Part shown: one piece after another, positions 10,599 to 23,260 of the stretch
Layout: the number at the start of each line of letters is the position of its first letter
Position numbering within the stretch: position 1 is the stretch's first letter
Assembly (NCBI GenBank): GCA_025765615.1
Contig: JAIVFJ010000206.1
Span: 48,501-112,500, forward strand
Direction: 5' to 3'
Origin: Zopfochytrium polystomum
Taxonomy: Eukaryota > Chytridiomycota > Chytridiomycetes > Chytridiales > Chytridiaceae
DNA: 64,000 bases
Notes under the pieces: generated by a model
The model's database searches: none
What the model saw: only the letters and a program-made list of their open reading frames with translations
Told to the model about the DNA's origin: nothing
Made by a program: the position numbers and the translations under genes

Positions 10599-13500
10599 AT
10601 GGCAAGTGCAAACCCCATTCGTTTTTCCGGTGTGTCCTACACGGCGTGGACGCGTCATCGTGACACTGTCATCCTCGAGCATCTTCGATCACTCGGTGCA
10701 GATGAATTCTTGGCTGTGAACTCTCTTGCTCCAACCATCGCCATATTCATGAGTCGCATCATGGGTTATCGAGCACCTGCAAAACCTGCTGTCCTCCCTG
10801 CTGAGGCAACAGACGCGCAGAAGGCAGCACACACTGCTGCTATGCAAACCTTCAATGCTGCACTTGTTGACTATAATGGACTCGTTGCAAAGACTCAGCG
10901 AGACTACACTGCACACAAGCAACTACACTCCAAAGCACTTGCAGGCTTCAACGCCTGCTGCTGCCAGGAGGACGTTGACCACCTTGAGAGGGAAAAGATC
11001 AATACTGTCCATGAACGACTTGTGTGGCTGAATACATATTATGCTGCAAACGACCACAACGGTGCTGAAGGTTTCAAATGGGTTTCTACACTCATGAGCC
11101 TGCAGAAACCATCAGGTCATGTCGCAGAACGTAAATGGTTCTCCACAATCCAGCTCATCTGCAGTGACTATGAGAAATACTTCACGTGCACAACAGCAGG
11201 ATGCGAAGGAGCGAAAAACAGTTTCCTGTCACTCGTACCTTATGCAATCTACAAATCCTTGCCTAATGCCGATGAGTTCAACTCTGTACGCCTGCGATTG
11301 CAACTTGGTCGCCGAGCAGGAGGCTATGATTCAAAGGCTGCAGTTCTGGACGATGTCCAAGCTGCTCACATTCTTTACCAGCAAGCTCACGACGGAAAGG
11401 AGAAAGCATCGTCTGCGCAAACAACGAAGCGAAAAGCGCCAGCCGCTGACACTCCAACCTTGAAGAAGGTTTCGCTGGAGAAGGATAAGCCTATTGGTCA
11501 AGGAGGGACATGCAAAATCCATGGTCGCTGGGTTGAGCACACACCAGACAAATGCCTTACTGCAGCCAAACGCGCAGCTACCGCAGCAGCAAAAACGGAA
11601 AAATTCACTGACACAAAAGCACATGCTGCTAACGTGAAAGGAAAACAACCAGATGAGGGGGGAGCCAAGGCCAGAACTGATAAAGCCAATCAGGCTAAGG
11701 TTTTAGACTTTGAAAGCTTATCTGATTTAAGCTCCGAAAGCTTATCAGTCAAAAGTTTAAAGTTTAATTCCAAAAGTCTAAAGGTTAATCAGCGAAAGCC
11801 TAAATCAAAAGTCAAAATCTTCAGAAGCACTTCAAACATAAATGAGGTGTTGGATGAGGAGATGACTGAGACTCCTTCTGCAACTGTGCACATACTTGAG
11901 AGCCCTGCCCCAACCACTGCGCACACGGGCGAGCCTTCAAACCCTGACTCGGACACCACGTGGCTTACAAACCTTACTCTCGACTTTGGGAAGATGGATA
12001 CAGGGGAGCAAGCAAACAAGGCCCTTGAGGACTCCGGCGCGCTTGACCAGTTTCTTTCCGATAAGGCACTTTCTGCCCGAGATATTTGGTGGGCTAGGCC
12101 AGAAACCCCGATTCTTATACACAGTCGCACACCGTCACCTCCAATCACCGTCACAACAACTCTCTCTGACTTCTCAGAGGATGAACTTTTCAGTGGCGAC
12201 AAGGAGGAGATATATCAAGCATTTCCAAACAGTCCACACAGCGAACACTGTGGAATTGCCAACGACAACGCTGCTATTGCCTCAGAATGCATCTACGAAG
12301 CAATTCTTGATTCAGGTGCCACAACAACAATGTCACCTATTCTCGCACTTTTCAGCAATCTGCAACCTTGTAGTCGTCTAATACAAACGGCCGAAGGAGC
12401 ATACACACCAGCCGCTGGTGTCGGGGATTTTTATCTTCGGGCTGGTAATTTCACAACAGTCTTGCAGAACTCGTACTACGTACCCGACTTCTCAGACACC
12501 CTGGTTTCCATCAACCATCTCCTGGACACGACGGGGGGAAATCTGATCTTCCAGCCAGACTCTGCCATTCTCCTCTTGGGGAACTCAGAATACGTTCTTG
12601 GCGAAAAATTCAACAGAATGTACCACGTCACCCTGCAGCTCCCTGGCTCGAACGCCAATACATGGGAGGGGGATGCAGACACGGAATACGCCTATACGAG
12701 GGACGCCTCTGAAGGTAAACTTCCAAACTTCTCTTCACAACTCAGTAAGGGGCGACGCATCGCTTACCCCACTGTCTCTACTTCCACGCAGACTGACACG
12801 GCATCAAGTTCTGCGCAAAAATTGCATCGCCGCTATGGGCATCTTGCATTGGGAATTATTGGCAATACTTTGCAGTTTGTGAATAAAGGGAAGAATATTA
12901 TCATACCAAACGCACTTCGTTACCCCTGTATAACTTGTGATTTTGGGAAGATAAGGGCCAAGCCAATTTACTCGACAGACAATACAAGCACAGAAGTACT
13001 CTCTCGGTTACACACCGACCTTGTCCAGATGCCAGTCCAGGGCAGAAGGAGAGAGAAGTTCTGGCAGATAGTCGTCGATGAATTCTCTCGATGGATAGAC
13101 ATAGAATTCTTGACGTCGAAGAAGCAAGCACCTGAACGCTTCAAGAGAACTGTGGAACGCTTTGAGCTACAACACAGTAAAAATGTAGCCGCTATCCGAT
13201 GTGACGGTGGTGAACTTTACTCAGTGAACTCCTTCAAAGATTGGGCATCCCAGCGAAGTCCACCCATCATGCTTGAACCCAGTCCTCCTTACACCAAGGA
13301 ATTCAATGGACTGGTAGAACGGCAAGATTGGAATAATAAAGGAGATGTCAGCGTGCATGTTACTGGAGTCGCGACTTCCGCACTCATTTCTACCCTATGC
13401 CCTGCGCTATGCGGCATACATCAAAAACAGAGTTCTTCACAAAACCACAAAAGCTATACCCTACCAACGCTGGTTTGGCTCATTTCCTACACTCAACCAT

Positions 13501-15857
13501 CTACGCACATTTGGTTGTTTGGCGATATTCAAAACGCCCAAGGAAAAACGCCGTATGACCTCATGGAAGGGAACGCTGGGAATCTTTTTGGGTTTCAAAG
13601 GAAATAGACTTGCAGTCCTCTATGACCTTGCAGGGCGTATGATCACTGAGCAGTACCATGTGAAATTCCATGAAGATATCTTCCCAGGGTTAGACTGCAA
13701 AGTCAAAGACCTGTTTAAAGACTTGGGTTCCATCCGAGTAACTTCCGGTCCTCAACGCCCAACTCGGGCTCAACTCAACAAGTTTTGGGAAATCAACTCC
13801 AATGATGACTCCTCAGATCCTGAATCTGAGAGCGAGGAATCAAGCGAGATAGAAATCCAACCTTCTCTCATTGTCGACTTAGATCTGAAACGAGATACTC
13901 TCTACTCAGACTCTGAATCTGAACCAGAGCAGGAGGAAAGAGATGACTATAGCCTCACAGCTAAGATACCTGAAATTCAAATAAAAGTAGCGGACCATCC
14001 AAAGTCCTTTTATGCAAGAAGGTACTTGCGTGCAATGGTTGCCCATATTCGCAACAAGCGAGTATCAAGGCTTCAATTCTGCGAACTCTTCCATCGCATG
14101 AAGGCATTATTGGCAACCACCGATGAAGATTCAGTAACTGTGTTTCCCACAGAGAAATTACATCTCCGAGATTTGCCGCCGCTTCCTTCAACATTTGGAG
14201 AAGCCATGAATTCCAAATACGCAAAGTTTTGGATGGCAGCAATGAACAGCGAGTTCAAATCTCTTATGGATAAGCAAACATGGGAGCTAATTCCAAAAGC
14301 GGATGGTATAAGGCCTATTAAGCTGAAATGGGTCTTCGCCTACAAACTTGACAAAGACGGTTTCCTATTACGCTTCAAAGCAAGGCTTGTAGCAAAAGGA
14401 TTCACTCAAATCCCAGGCATAGATTATGACGAAACATTTTCTCCTGTTGTCAAAAATGGATCTGTCCGCACTGTACTTGCATTAGCGGCTATTTTTCGAA
14501 TGTTCCTCGAAAGCCTTGATGTAGACACGGCATTCCTCAATGCCACTGTTGATCGCGACATTTACATGCTACAGCCCCCTGGTTTTGAGAAAAAAGGAGC
14601 CGACCACAATCTTCTAGTATGCAAACTTCTCAAAAGTATTTATGGGCTGCACCAATCTGGTCGCCAATGGTACCAAACACTTAGAGATTTTCTACTTGAA
14701 ATTGGCTTTGAACAACTCAAATCAGACAACTGCCTCTACACAAGAAAAAATCCAGACAGCACTATACTCTGCCTAGCAACAGTGCATGTGGATGATGTAA
14801 TTCTTGTGAGTAAATCCCAGGATGTCATCCAAGATGTCAAAGATAAGTTTAGCAGCCGCTACAGTATCAAAGAAAATCCTGACTTCAACTACGCCCTTGG
14901 GCTTGAGGTCGAACGGATAAGTAATGGTATTTGGTTAGGCCAAAAGAACTATATTCTGCGCATTCTTGAAGAATGTAATCTTTGGGGAACAGGAATCATC
15001 CCAAAGGTTAAACAGACACCAATGTCCATATCATGGGTTCATGACGACGCATCTGGCTTTCTTGACAAGAGAGAACAGGATCAATTCCTTAGTACACTCA
15101 TGAAAGTAGCCTATGTTGCTAATCAAACTCGTCCAGATATTGCACATGCTGTATATGCCTTGCAACAGTATCAAGGAAAAGCGACTTTCTCTGACCAAAA
15201 GGCACTTGAACACTTGCTTCGATACCTCTGCGGAACATACGATGTTGGCTTGTTCTACACTTCCAACTGTAATTCCGGACTTCAAATAGTAACAAATGAC
15301 TCGTTAGAGGCTGTTGAACATGCTGTTGGCATACCACAACCAGTAGGCTACGCTGATGCCAGCTATGCTGAAGAACCACGCCGAAAGTCGCGTTCCGGTC
15401 ATGTATTCATACTTGCTGGAGCAGCAATCACCTGGTACAGCAAAAAGCAATCCTCAGTAGCCTTATCTTCAACTGAAGCTGAATATTACTCCCTTGCAGA
15501 AGCCTTCAAAGAGGCAATTTGGCTCAGGAAGTTGATGAGCGAACTTGGGTTCGATATCTCTAAACCCACGATTGTGAATGAAGACAACAAATCAACTATC
15601 GCTATAGCTAAAACCCTATTCATCATGGGAATACTAAGCATATTGATGTTCGTCTAGAGTTCATGAGGGACCATTTGGAGAAGAAGCATATTGAGCTGCG
15701 ATATTGTCCAACGGATCTAATGGTGGCAGATATTCTCACCAAACCACTTCCGGCAACGAGACATTCAAAGCTCATGTCACTTCTGGGGCTAGCAAGCTAC
15801 GCTGATCTCACAGGGAACAGTATTATACCGCTTCAACACAGCCCTACACACTTTTAA
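10599..15857 (+). pseudogene. Gag-pol polyprotein of inner copia element, with two single-base frame breaks
   Basis: Gag starts at 10599 (MASANPIRFSGVSYTAW), 8 bases after the LTR. A CX..HG..HTxxxC-type motif lies near 11508-11556 instead of a standard CCHC knuckle. Protease DSGA is at 12309-12320. Integrase follows with H-x4-H (about 12826), CITC, then D, D and E residues (HTDLV, RCDGGE, EFNGLVER). A frame change near 13328-13329 (one base too many in a TT pair) moves the frame by +1; reverse transcriptase continues in it, with HVDD at 14785-14796 in place of YVDD. RNase H shows STEAEYYSL. A second break at the A run 15610-15613 (one base too few) moves the last 80 residues to the original frame, ending at 15857. 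Together the two changes cancel. Both lie in short homopolymers, so sequencing error is possible. Confidence 0.93.
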
Positions 15858-16026
15858 TTGTTCCGTGCTCACAGTCCAAGCGATATATCAGTGTTTTTGC
15901 AGGTTTTCTGGTATATTCGTCATGAGATATTGCGCTGGTTCAACTCCAGCTACGAGGTTGGTACTGCATATGCAGGCAATTTTCTCGCGTACCTGAGCAA
16001 TCAATACCTCTCAAATTGAGGGGGAG

Positions 16027-16815
16027 TGTTGGAGTTTGCACACATTACCTACACCTTTTAAGATCCTCTGACCTGTCTTCAAGAGAAACGATAAGTTAAG
16101 ATGGCATAAGGACTGATCCAAGTGTCATCTACACTTTCTCAATCTCTGACACTGTACGAGTGCTTAGAGGTGGTTTCAATCCCCAGTCTGGGTAGACCAC
16201 ATCAGTGTGCTTCACTCTTGCAATTTGATAGGAATGATTATAGGAGCTTGACAGGGAGCCTGACTTACTTCTTTGCACACATAACTCCATGGAAGTTCTG
16301 GCCAAATCAGCGTGATGCAACAATGATGTCATGCCTGCCTCCTGACTCCTCAAAGTCTAAACTCTATCTCTCAGAGCTAAAAGACTATCACCAAAGTCTG
16401 ATTCCTGAGCCCACCTGCAGTATAAAAGGGGGAGCCCCAGCAGCTCCAGAGAAGCATCATCCCAGATCCTGATCACATCTGCCTGCTCTCTCTCTACCCT
16501 CGAATACAACAAACAAAAACCATTATTCTTATCTGAGTCAACATACCCTCTACCTTGACCTGCGAAGCTCTTCAAGTTCTACCTCAGGTCGATACCTCGT
16601 TCGTATAGGGCGCTTCGCTCTTACAAGAAAAGGGTGTGCTCTGCACTCTAAACAAGACCAATCTGTCTGAGAGCATCGGCTCTCCATCTACTTTGGCAAC
16701 AAAGGGCGCTTCGCTCTTAACAAGAGAAGGGCTCACGCTCTAAACAAGCTTTATCGCTCCACGCCGACTCAAGTCTGTTGGTGCCCTTCTGACACGCCAG
16801 GCGCAATCACCAACA
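16027..16815 (+). repeat. 3' LTR of inner copia element
   Basis: 789 bp, offset exactly 6,225 from the 5' LTR, with the same termini, TATA box (16421-16428) and internal repeats. I found no difference from the 5' LTR in the blocks compared. Confidence 0.97.
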
Positions 16816-17619
16816 TAGCCGAAGTCAGGAGCCTTGCCCCCAGGGGTGTCTTAGGCAAAATCAACAAAATGCTGAAGTTTGAGTCAATGGTGGATCAACT
16901 GACAGAATGTTTAGAGGACGAAGAGTACTGGCACATTCAGACTGAGAACTATTATCTCGAGTGGATAACCACACCATCACAGACATGACTGCCCTCTTTG
17001 CCTTCCTCAAGACTATGGAAGCCTGTAACAAACCTAGAGGACCAACTGTCGCACCACTAGCAGAGCCAGTCAATGAGGCTGCACTACTTAGCAATTTCCA
17101 TGACCGCCCAGAGCAAAGGCGCTCCCACCAGGCTGAGCGACACCACCAAGGCAGAGAAATCCGTGGTGGGCGCCGCCATGGTCAGGGTGGCCGCGCTGGG
17201 CGACAGGGTAGAGAACGGCATGCAGAACAGCATTCTGAGCAACGTGGACACCACACCTCCTGAACTCAGAGACAAGCAGAAAATTGAGCTGCACATGGCG
17301 CAGCACCCGAGGCCAACACCCCAGGCACTACAGCTCAGGATCAGCGACAAGGAGTTGCACCACTGGGGAAATCAGTGCTGTGTCACCATTGTGGAAAGGA
17401 GAACCACTTTGCAAAACACTGCACCATGAGGAAACGGCAAGCCAGTTGCACTTATCGCCACAGGCAGCACCAGTGACGTGCCATCTGTTGAGGATAGCGA
17501 GCCTGGCAGTAGCAACCCTGGGGAGTATTTGTCGGATTTTTAGTTGGCCTGAGGCACCACGTTGAAAGCAGACCTCTAACTTCCAACCAGCACCTCATGT
17601 CCCCAAACACCTCACCCTT

Positions 17620-20600
17620 TCATCGTCGTCATCCACCATGTTCAAGGAATCACCCATCGTTGTTGCCTCTGGCTGTGTCAAGACCATTCTCAAAGACACT
17701 CACCTTTTCACATCCTACACCAAGCGCACCTCATCTGTCAGAACCATTGACAAAGACTCCACCCCACTCCAAGTCAAAGGTGTCGGACCAGCAAGAATCC
17801 CTCTTCCAAATGGTGTGGAGATTGTAATCAAGGAAGCCTGCTACACTCCAAGCGCTCTTTTCAGTCTCCTTGCCACCAACAACCTTCAAGAAGATGGGAA
17901 GTTTTTCTTTTCTAAGTTTAAAGGCTGCCCTGGTGTTATCTTGAAAACTAGTGACAAGTCCCCCATTGGCCATGTGTCAAACGCTCAGGACTTCACTTCC
18001 TCGTCACCAAAAACTCAAAGCTTCATCGACTCAGTCACACAGCTGCAGCTATCATTGCAATGGTTCATCAGGAGACCTTTTCATCACCTGACGGCCGATC
18101 ACCAGTCGCTACCAAGGCAGAACAACTTCGCATCGCTGAGGTTGAGCAGCTGCATCACGCACTGGGTCATGTCGGCGTCCAGCGCCTAGGGTACATGCTT
18201 CACCACCAAACAACAGCAGACCTTCCACCACTCAACACCTCTCACATCCCCAAGTGCAAGATCTGCATTGCAGCCAAGATGCACCAATAGAATTTCCCAG
18301 CCCATCCTGATGCAATTATCTTCACACACACCCTCAACGTTGATGTCAATTCAATCCCCAGCACCTCCTTTGACAGCTGCAACTGCGCAGTCACCGAGAG
18401 CACCCGCTATTCATGGAATGAGCCCATCCCCCAAAAGAGCAATGCCTTACCATTCCTTATTAAGTTAATCCTTTTCCTTGAAAAAACTGAGGGACAAAAA
18501 ATACAGATCTTCCGCCTGGATCGAGGCAAAGAAAACTTCAACCAGACCTTCAAGCCCTTCTGCGATTTGCTTGGCATTCAGCTCAACCTTCGCCATTGCG
18601 AACCCCACAGATGAATTTGGTTGCAGAACACCACATCCAGATTGTGACGGATATGACCTGCTCTCTCCTCCTTGGTGCTGCCAATGGTCCTCTCACCTAT
18701 TGGAGCTATGCGTATTGGCAAGCCTTGCAGATCAAGAACTGCCTCCCAAATGTACAGTGAGGCATATTCTCACTGCACAAGCACCACGTACCTCCACAAG
18801 TTAGCCACTTTCGCACTTTTGGTTCCAAGTGTTTCTGTCAGGTCAGCCCAACTCTTCGCAAGAAACTCGACCCCAAGGGCTGTCCAGCTGTCTACCTCAG
18901 CTCTGTTTCACAATCAGTTTTGGTGTTCTGGGAGCTCCAAGAGCAGTGCATCATCTACCAGCGCTACCATGATATTGTCTTCTTTGAAGACAAGTTCCCT
19001 CCTTGTACTGGGGTTCATGCTGTGAGGGCGGGGATTGAGAGCATCAGTGTTAACCTCCCACCACTTTCAGACCTCAGTCACCCAGCATGTGAAAAGGCAG
19101 TCCAATCAGTCATTCACGCGGAGCAGATTCTCCAGCAGGCACTGCAGCAAAAAGTTCAGAAGCAGCAGCAGAAGGGGGGGCATAACACAGCACAGACAGT
19201 GCCAACATCGAAGCAGGGGCGACCACCAAAGTCGTCACTAGCTCCGCAACAACCACCACCTGCAGAGTCACTGCCTGAACCACCACCACATACCGCATCA
19301 CCAGAAACAGCAGCGGCCCCCAGCATTGACCCTGACCTACCACCACCAAAGAAGAAACATGGAAGACTGAGAAAGAACCCAACCAATGACCAACTGGTGA
19401 GTACCTCTGAGATTCACCATACTAACAAAAAAATTCTCTATACTCTTTACCTCTTCAAAACACATCAAAACAATTAACACAACCTCATCCCACCAAAACC
19501 ATCACACAGGGAGCCATACCACAGGGCACCACTGGTGTGGTTGGGGACCATCCTTCCAGCAGTGTGAGGGGCAGTTGGCCTAGCGGCTTTGTAGATGTGG
19601 CATCTCAGTCCAGCACAGAGGTTCCAGTGGCCGTGGATCGTGAGGGCCCCATGGGGTGGGGCTCTGCGTCCACGCAAGTCTGGGACACTCACATTGCTAG
19701 GGGCAGAAGGCCCAGTGATGCGGCAGAACCAGCCATGCCAAGTGACCCACCTGCTGCTGAGAGTACTCCTGATGTGCCAGATGTGTTATTTGTGTGTGGA
19801 CCATATGAGGACTCTGACAACAACAACAATCAATCTGTGTAAATGTCAGACTCAGACAACGAAGACAGACCACTCTTCGCTTTCAATGTCAACTCCAACA
19901 CAGTTCGAGTGTCACCTGACACATACAAGGATCTGCTGACACACGAAGAGGCCATGGCTTCACCCTTTGCCAAAGAGTGGAGAGAGGCTGAAGAGTACAA
20001 ACTGAGCATGCTCTGCAGCATGGGTGTATTCATCGAAGCCACAGCTCCACCCAACACAAACATTGTGAGTTGTAAGTGGGTATACAAGCTGAAGTTCAAA
20101 CCCAGCGGCACCATTGAACAATTTCACGTGAGACTTGTTGCTCGTGGTTTCACACAGGAGCCCAGCGTGGACTTCACTCTGACATACTCAGCGGTAATTC
20201 AAGGAAACAGTCTCCGATGGATGATTGCCCTCAGCACCCTGTATGGCTGGGACATGGAGATGATTGACATCTCCTCAGCCTACTTGTACAGAATCCTCAA
20301 TGTCGCCAATGACTCGCCATCTTCATGGCGCTGCCATCTGGTGTACCAATCCCCCCTGGAATGGTCTGGTTACTCCAGAAGGGATTGTGCAGGCTAAAGC
20401 AATCAGGTCAGACTTGGTACCTGCGCCTTGCAGCACACCTACAGTCGAAGGGATTCCAGCAGAGTCAGGCGGACCCATGCTTGTTCTGGCGGCAGAACCA
20501 GCGTGGACTTGGCTTCATCCTCACCTATGTTGATGACCTTCCTTTGTTCAGTCACACTGCTGCCATCAAGGATGCAGTTGCTGACCTCAAGGGGGAGTTC

Positions 20601-21446
20601 AAGCTTCAGGAGCTTGGGAAGCTCACTTACGTTCTCTCAATTGAAGTTATCCGTGATTCAAACCTCACAATCATTCACCAAGCTAACTTCATCCAAAACT
20701 TCCTATCTCGCTTTGAGGCTGAATATGGTGCTGTGAGGCCTCGAGGCGCACCACTCAAGACCACCTCCAAGCTCACCCGTCGTGTGCCAGACTCCATCAA
20801 CCCTGATGAAGAGAGAGTCGACAGCACTGAGTATCTCTGCATGATCAGCAGCCCCAACTACGCAGCAACATCAACCAGACCAGACCTTGCACTCAATGTC
20901 AGTCTACTTGGCTCCTTTGCCCAGGATCTATGCAGATGGCATTGGTGTGAGCTGCTGGATGTTGTTGGGTATGTCAAGGCCACTGCCACAGTTGGACTTT
21001 GCTACAGTGCAGATGGTAACCCTCAACCTGTCGGATACGCAGACGCATCATTCAACTCCTGCCATTACTCTTGCTCGCAGATAGCATGCAGGGGGAGCAA
21101 TTGGGTGGAAGTCGACGCGTTCGTCAATGGTCCCAACATCATCAACAGCAGCAGAGTATATTGCCCTCAGTGAACTTGGTCGGGAGCTTGAGGCTATCAA
21201 CAACCTTCACCTGTCGGTCAAGATGCCCCTCAAGCTACCACTGACTGCTTATGAGGACAACACACCAACGATCCACATGACAGTGAACGACCTTCATACA
21301 GACCACTCCAAGCACATTCGACTTCGCTACCACCACATCCAGTCGCTCGTTGAGGAAGGTCTTGTGCAGGTTGATCATGTCCGGATCAGCTCGCCAACCT
21401 CCTCACCAAGCCACATGGACATGACATGGTTTTTGAAGGCCTAATG
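17620..21446 (+). pseudogene. Pol of the outer copia element, degraded
   Basis: Reading in several frames gives, in order: a protease-like segment at 17638-17985 (TPLQVKGVGPARIPLPNG) that lacks a DSG/DTG motif; the integrase HH-CC region at 18140-18290 (HALGHVGVQRLG ... CKICIAAK); integrase-core debris at 18480-19030 (RLDRGKENFNQTF, a decayed D-G-E/N motif); a proline/glutamine-rich linker at 19080-19400; reverse transcriptase from 19843, with YVDD at 20526-20537; and RNase H at 21130-21440 (AAEYIALSELGRELEA). Frames change at about 20300 and 21050 and stops are scattered through it. It cannot make a functional polyprotein. Confidence 0.87.
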
Positions 21447-21893
21447 CTACTTGGACTTGTTAACTCAAGCAAGGGACCAGCCGAGCATTACAAGTTGATT
21501 GAGCATGTACGAACAATTAGGACAAAACGCCGCAAAGATCACTTTCTTCAGAAACAGACCAAGGACAAGGAGAAGAATGCAGCTCACGGCACCACATGGA
21601 GGGCGTGCATGGCGCGCAAGGGTAAAGTATTGGGTTAGGCCCCAGGGTGGGGCACTGGTTAGATTTTCCTTCTTTCATTTTGCCGTTTTGGGCACCTTTT
21701 TGTTTTCCCTACCTTCTTGCAGTACCCTCCTCAGCAGTGCCTTCCTGATACATTTCCTTCCCTTACCCTGCTATGGTTTTCCCAGATCGATCAGTTGGTT
21801 TGGGTTCACCCAGGCAGTGGCGTTTTAAATTCCCTCACTCAGTTTCTTTCTTTGAAGTAGTTTTGCTTTTAAAGGCGCTTGTGCAAGGGGGAG

Positions 21894-22035
21894 TTTTGGA
21901 ACATGCCCGTGCAAGAAAAGAACAATTCAATTGAAGAAAAAAAACCCTGACTTGTCACGCCCGTTCCCGCGATCACACTCGCACCTGCTCCTGAGATCAC
22001 CATCACACCACTCTCAAGGCCAAATCTCAACACTT
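21894..22035 (+). repeat. Truncated 3' LTR of outer copia element
   Basis: It begins TTTTGGAACATGCC, immediately after the purine tract, and aligns with the LTR at 8747. Similarity ends near 22035, in AAGGCCAAATCTCAACAC, beyond which the sequence is unrelated. Confidence 0.7.
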
Positions 22036-23155
22036 TTGAGCAAATTTGTTTATTTGGGGTTTTTGGAAGTCCCCATTGCACTTTTCTGGGGGTCAGAGGA
22101 TTATAACGAAAATCTTGAATGCTCTAGATAAACTCTCCTCTCGCCCAAAGCAGCAGGGGGGCACAGGAAAGCAACAAGGTCCACCGGAAGAGCCACGTCT
22201 CACAGGGGAACATGGAATGAAGACAGAAAAAAAAAAAATAAAAAAACAGCCCACGTCCCACCCTGTGGTCGTTGACTATAGTAAACTGTGGTCGTTGATC
22301 ATAGCACTGTCCCGCATCATGAACAGGAGCAATAAGCTGGAGATAGCACGTGTAGATGCTGACACTATCATGTCATTGCGTAATTCTGACTCACTACGCT
22401 CAGTGTATGCCATTGCATGTGACCTAATCCGCAGACTGAAGACAGTGTACGAGGTATTCTCACAGCCATACGCCGACATACTTCACCAGACTGACATATG
22501 CCAGTGGTCGAGCGGAGTATTAAAACTTACAGCCTGTACTTAATTTTTTTTCAGCTGTTCGCGAGGGTGCCCTTGTTGCTTATTTGCAACGGGAAGCTGA
22601 ACCTGACCGAAAAAAAAAAGTGATGGTGAGAAGAAGGCATGGAGCGTTGTCAGTCCTCGAGACTGACCTGCTCTTTCTGGGGGCCAACAGGAATGGCCCA
22701 AAAAACAGCTGGTTCCTGCAAAATCCACCCTCACACACCTGTCCCATAAGTAAAAACCAGTCAAAAACGAGAAATTTCCGGTGACTGCCAGAAGATCCAG
22801 TGGCTTACCGGAAAGCAATGTTTTTGCTTGCTTTTATGAAGGAGAATTCCGTTGCCATTAGTGCGCAAAGGCGTTGGTGCGTGATGATCACTGTGGCGTC
22901 TCCAGGGCATCCAATGGCGAACCACACGGCACAACCGAATATTTTATTTTTATTTTTTCTTGCAGACGGCAGACAGTCCTTCGACTGGTTAGTTTTTTTT
23001 TTTTTCAAAATTTTTCTTCTTTCCCTCCCCTTTTGCCCTTTCCAGTGAAAAGATTTGTCCAGTCGGCCTGGTCACTTTCCCGTGCCCCCCAGCGAACCCG
23101 TGCAAACGGCGCTCAACTCCCAAACCCCTCCCTTCTCTTGCCTTTTTGCAGCTCT
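22036..23155. other. Gene-poor segment with an unassigned open stretch
   Basis: An open frame at about 22200-22543 (+) contains a non-repetitive stretch (IMNRSNKLEIARVDADTI ... VYAIACDLIRRLKTVYEVF) that reads like real protein, but I cannot assign it and it has no clear start. It may be a fragment of a mobile element. No other coding signal is seen. Confidence 0.35.
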
Positions 23156-23260
23156 TTTTGTGAATTTCACGTTCCTTGAGATTTTGAGGCAGCAAAAAAA
23201 AATTGGTGGAGGGCAAAAAAAACTTTTGAGAGACCAACTCTCCTAATCGAAAACTTTTTT
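23156..23260. mobile_element. MITE fragment, internally deleted copy
   Basis: It starts TGAATTTCACGTTCCTTGAG and shares the GAGGCAGC, A-run and GTGGAGGGC blocks of the full copies at 23390 and 23802, then jumps to the AATCGAAAACTTTTTT of their right half. The centre is missing. Sequence just beyond it (AGAGGTCGTTTCAAGTGG) recurs inverted near 23765-23785. Confidence 0.7.

Larger units (their letters stand above)
9802..16815 (+). mobile_element. Young, near-complete Ty1/copia retrotransposon (inner element)
   Basis: 7,014 bp bounded by 789-bp LTRs (9802-10590 and 16027-16815) that begin TGTTGG and end CCAACA and that look identical in every block I compared. A 5-bp target duplication, TAGCC, flanks it (9797-9801 and 16816-16820). 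One gag-pol reading region (10599-15857) has copia order: gag, protease, integrase, RT, RNase H. A purine tract (GAGGGGGAG, 16018-16026) precedes the 3' LTR. It sits inside the gag of an older copia element. LTR identity implies a recent insertion; two single-base frame breaks are described under gag-pol. No canonical initiator-tRNA primer site follows the 5' LTR. Confidence 0.96.
9350..17436 (+). pseudogene. Gag of the outer copia element, interrupted by the inner element
   Basis: Starts at ATG 9350 (MSKPSVKLLHCQLVNP...) and soon hits a stop near 9480. A gag-like frame runs through 9631-9801, stops at the inner LTR, and continues in the same frame from 16821 after one copy of the TAGCC duplication: ...YRDLA before the insertion and EVRSLAPRGVL after it. 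Further pieces follow to a canonical CX2CX4HX4C zinc knuckle (CHHCGKENHFAKHC) at 17381-17422. Several internal stops and frameshifts make it non-functional. The exact in-frame join across the insertion is direct evidence of nesting. Confidence 0.85.
8747..22035 (+). mobile_element. Decayed Ty1/copia retrotransposon (outer element), split by a younger one
   Basis: The left LTR begins at 8747 (TGTTGGAATATGCC) and a related, truncated right LTR begins at 21894 (TTTTGGAACATGCC), preceded by a purine-rich PPT (AAGGGGGAG). Between them, outside the younger insertion at 9802-16815, lie pieces of gag, a CCHC knuckle, protease-like sequence, the HH-CC and core parts of integrase, reverse transcriptase with YVDD, and RNase H, in copia order. 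Many stops and frameshifts show it is dead. LTR similarity fades after about 22035, so the 3' LTR is incomplete; the 5' LTR probably ends shortly before the gag ATG at 9350. The two LTRs differ by many substitutions and indels, which marks this as much older than the inner element. Confidence 0.88.

Noticed and set aside
13320..13345. Programmed +1 frameshift in the inner copia element
   Set aside because: It falls inside integrase, not between gag and pol, and a second compensating break exists downstream; mutation or base-calling error explains both better.
15935..15965. GGTTCAACTCC near the 3' end of the inner copia element, resembling a tRNA B box
   Set aside because: No matching A box, no cloverleaf and no terminator; it lies in the non-coding tail of the element.
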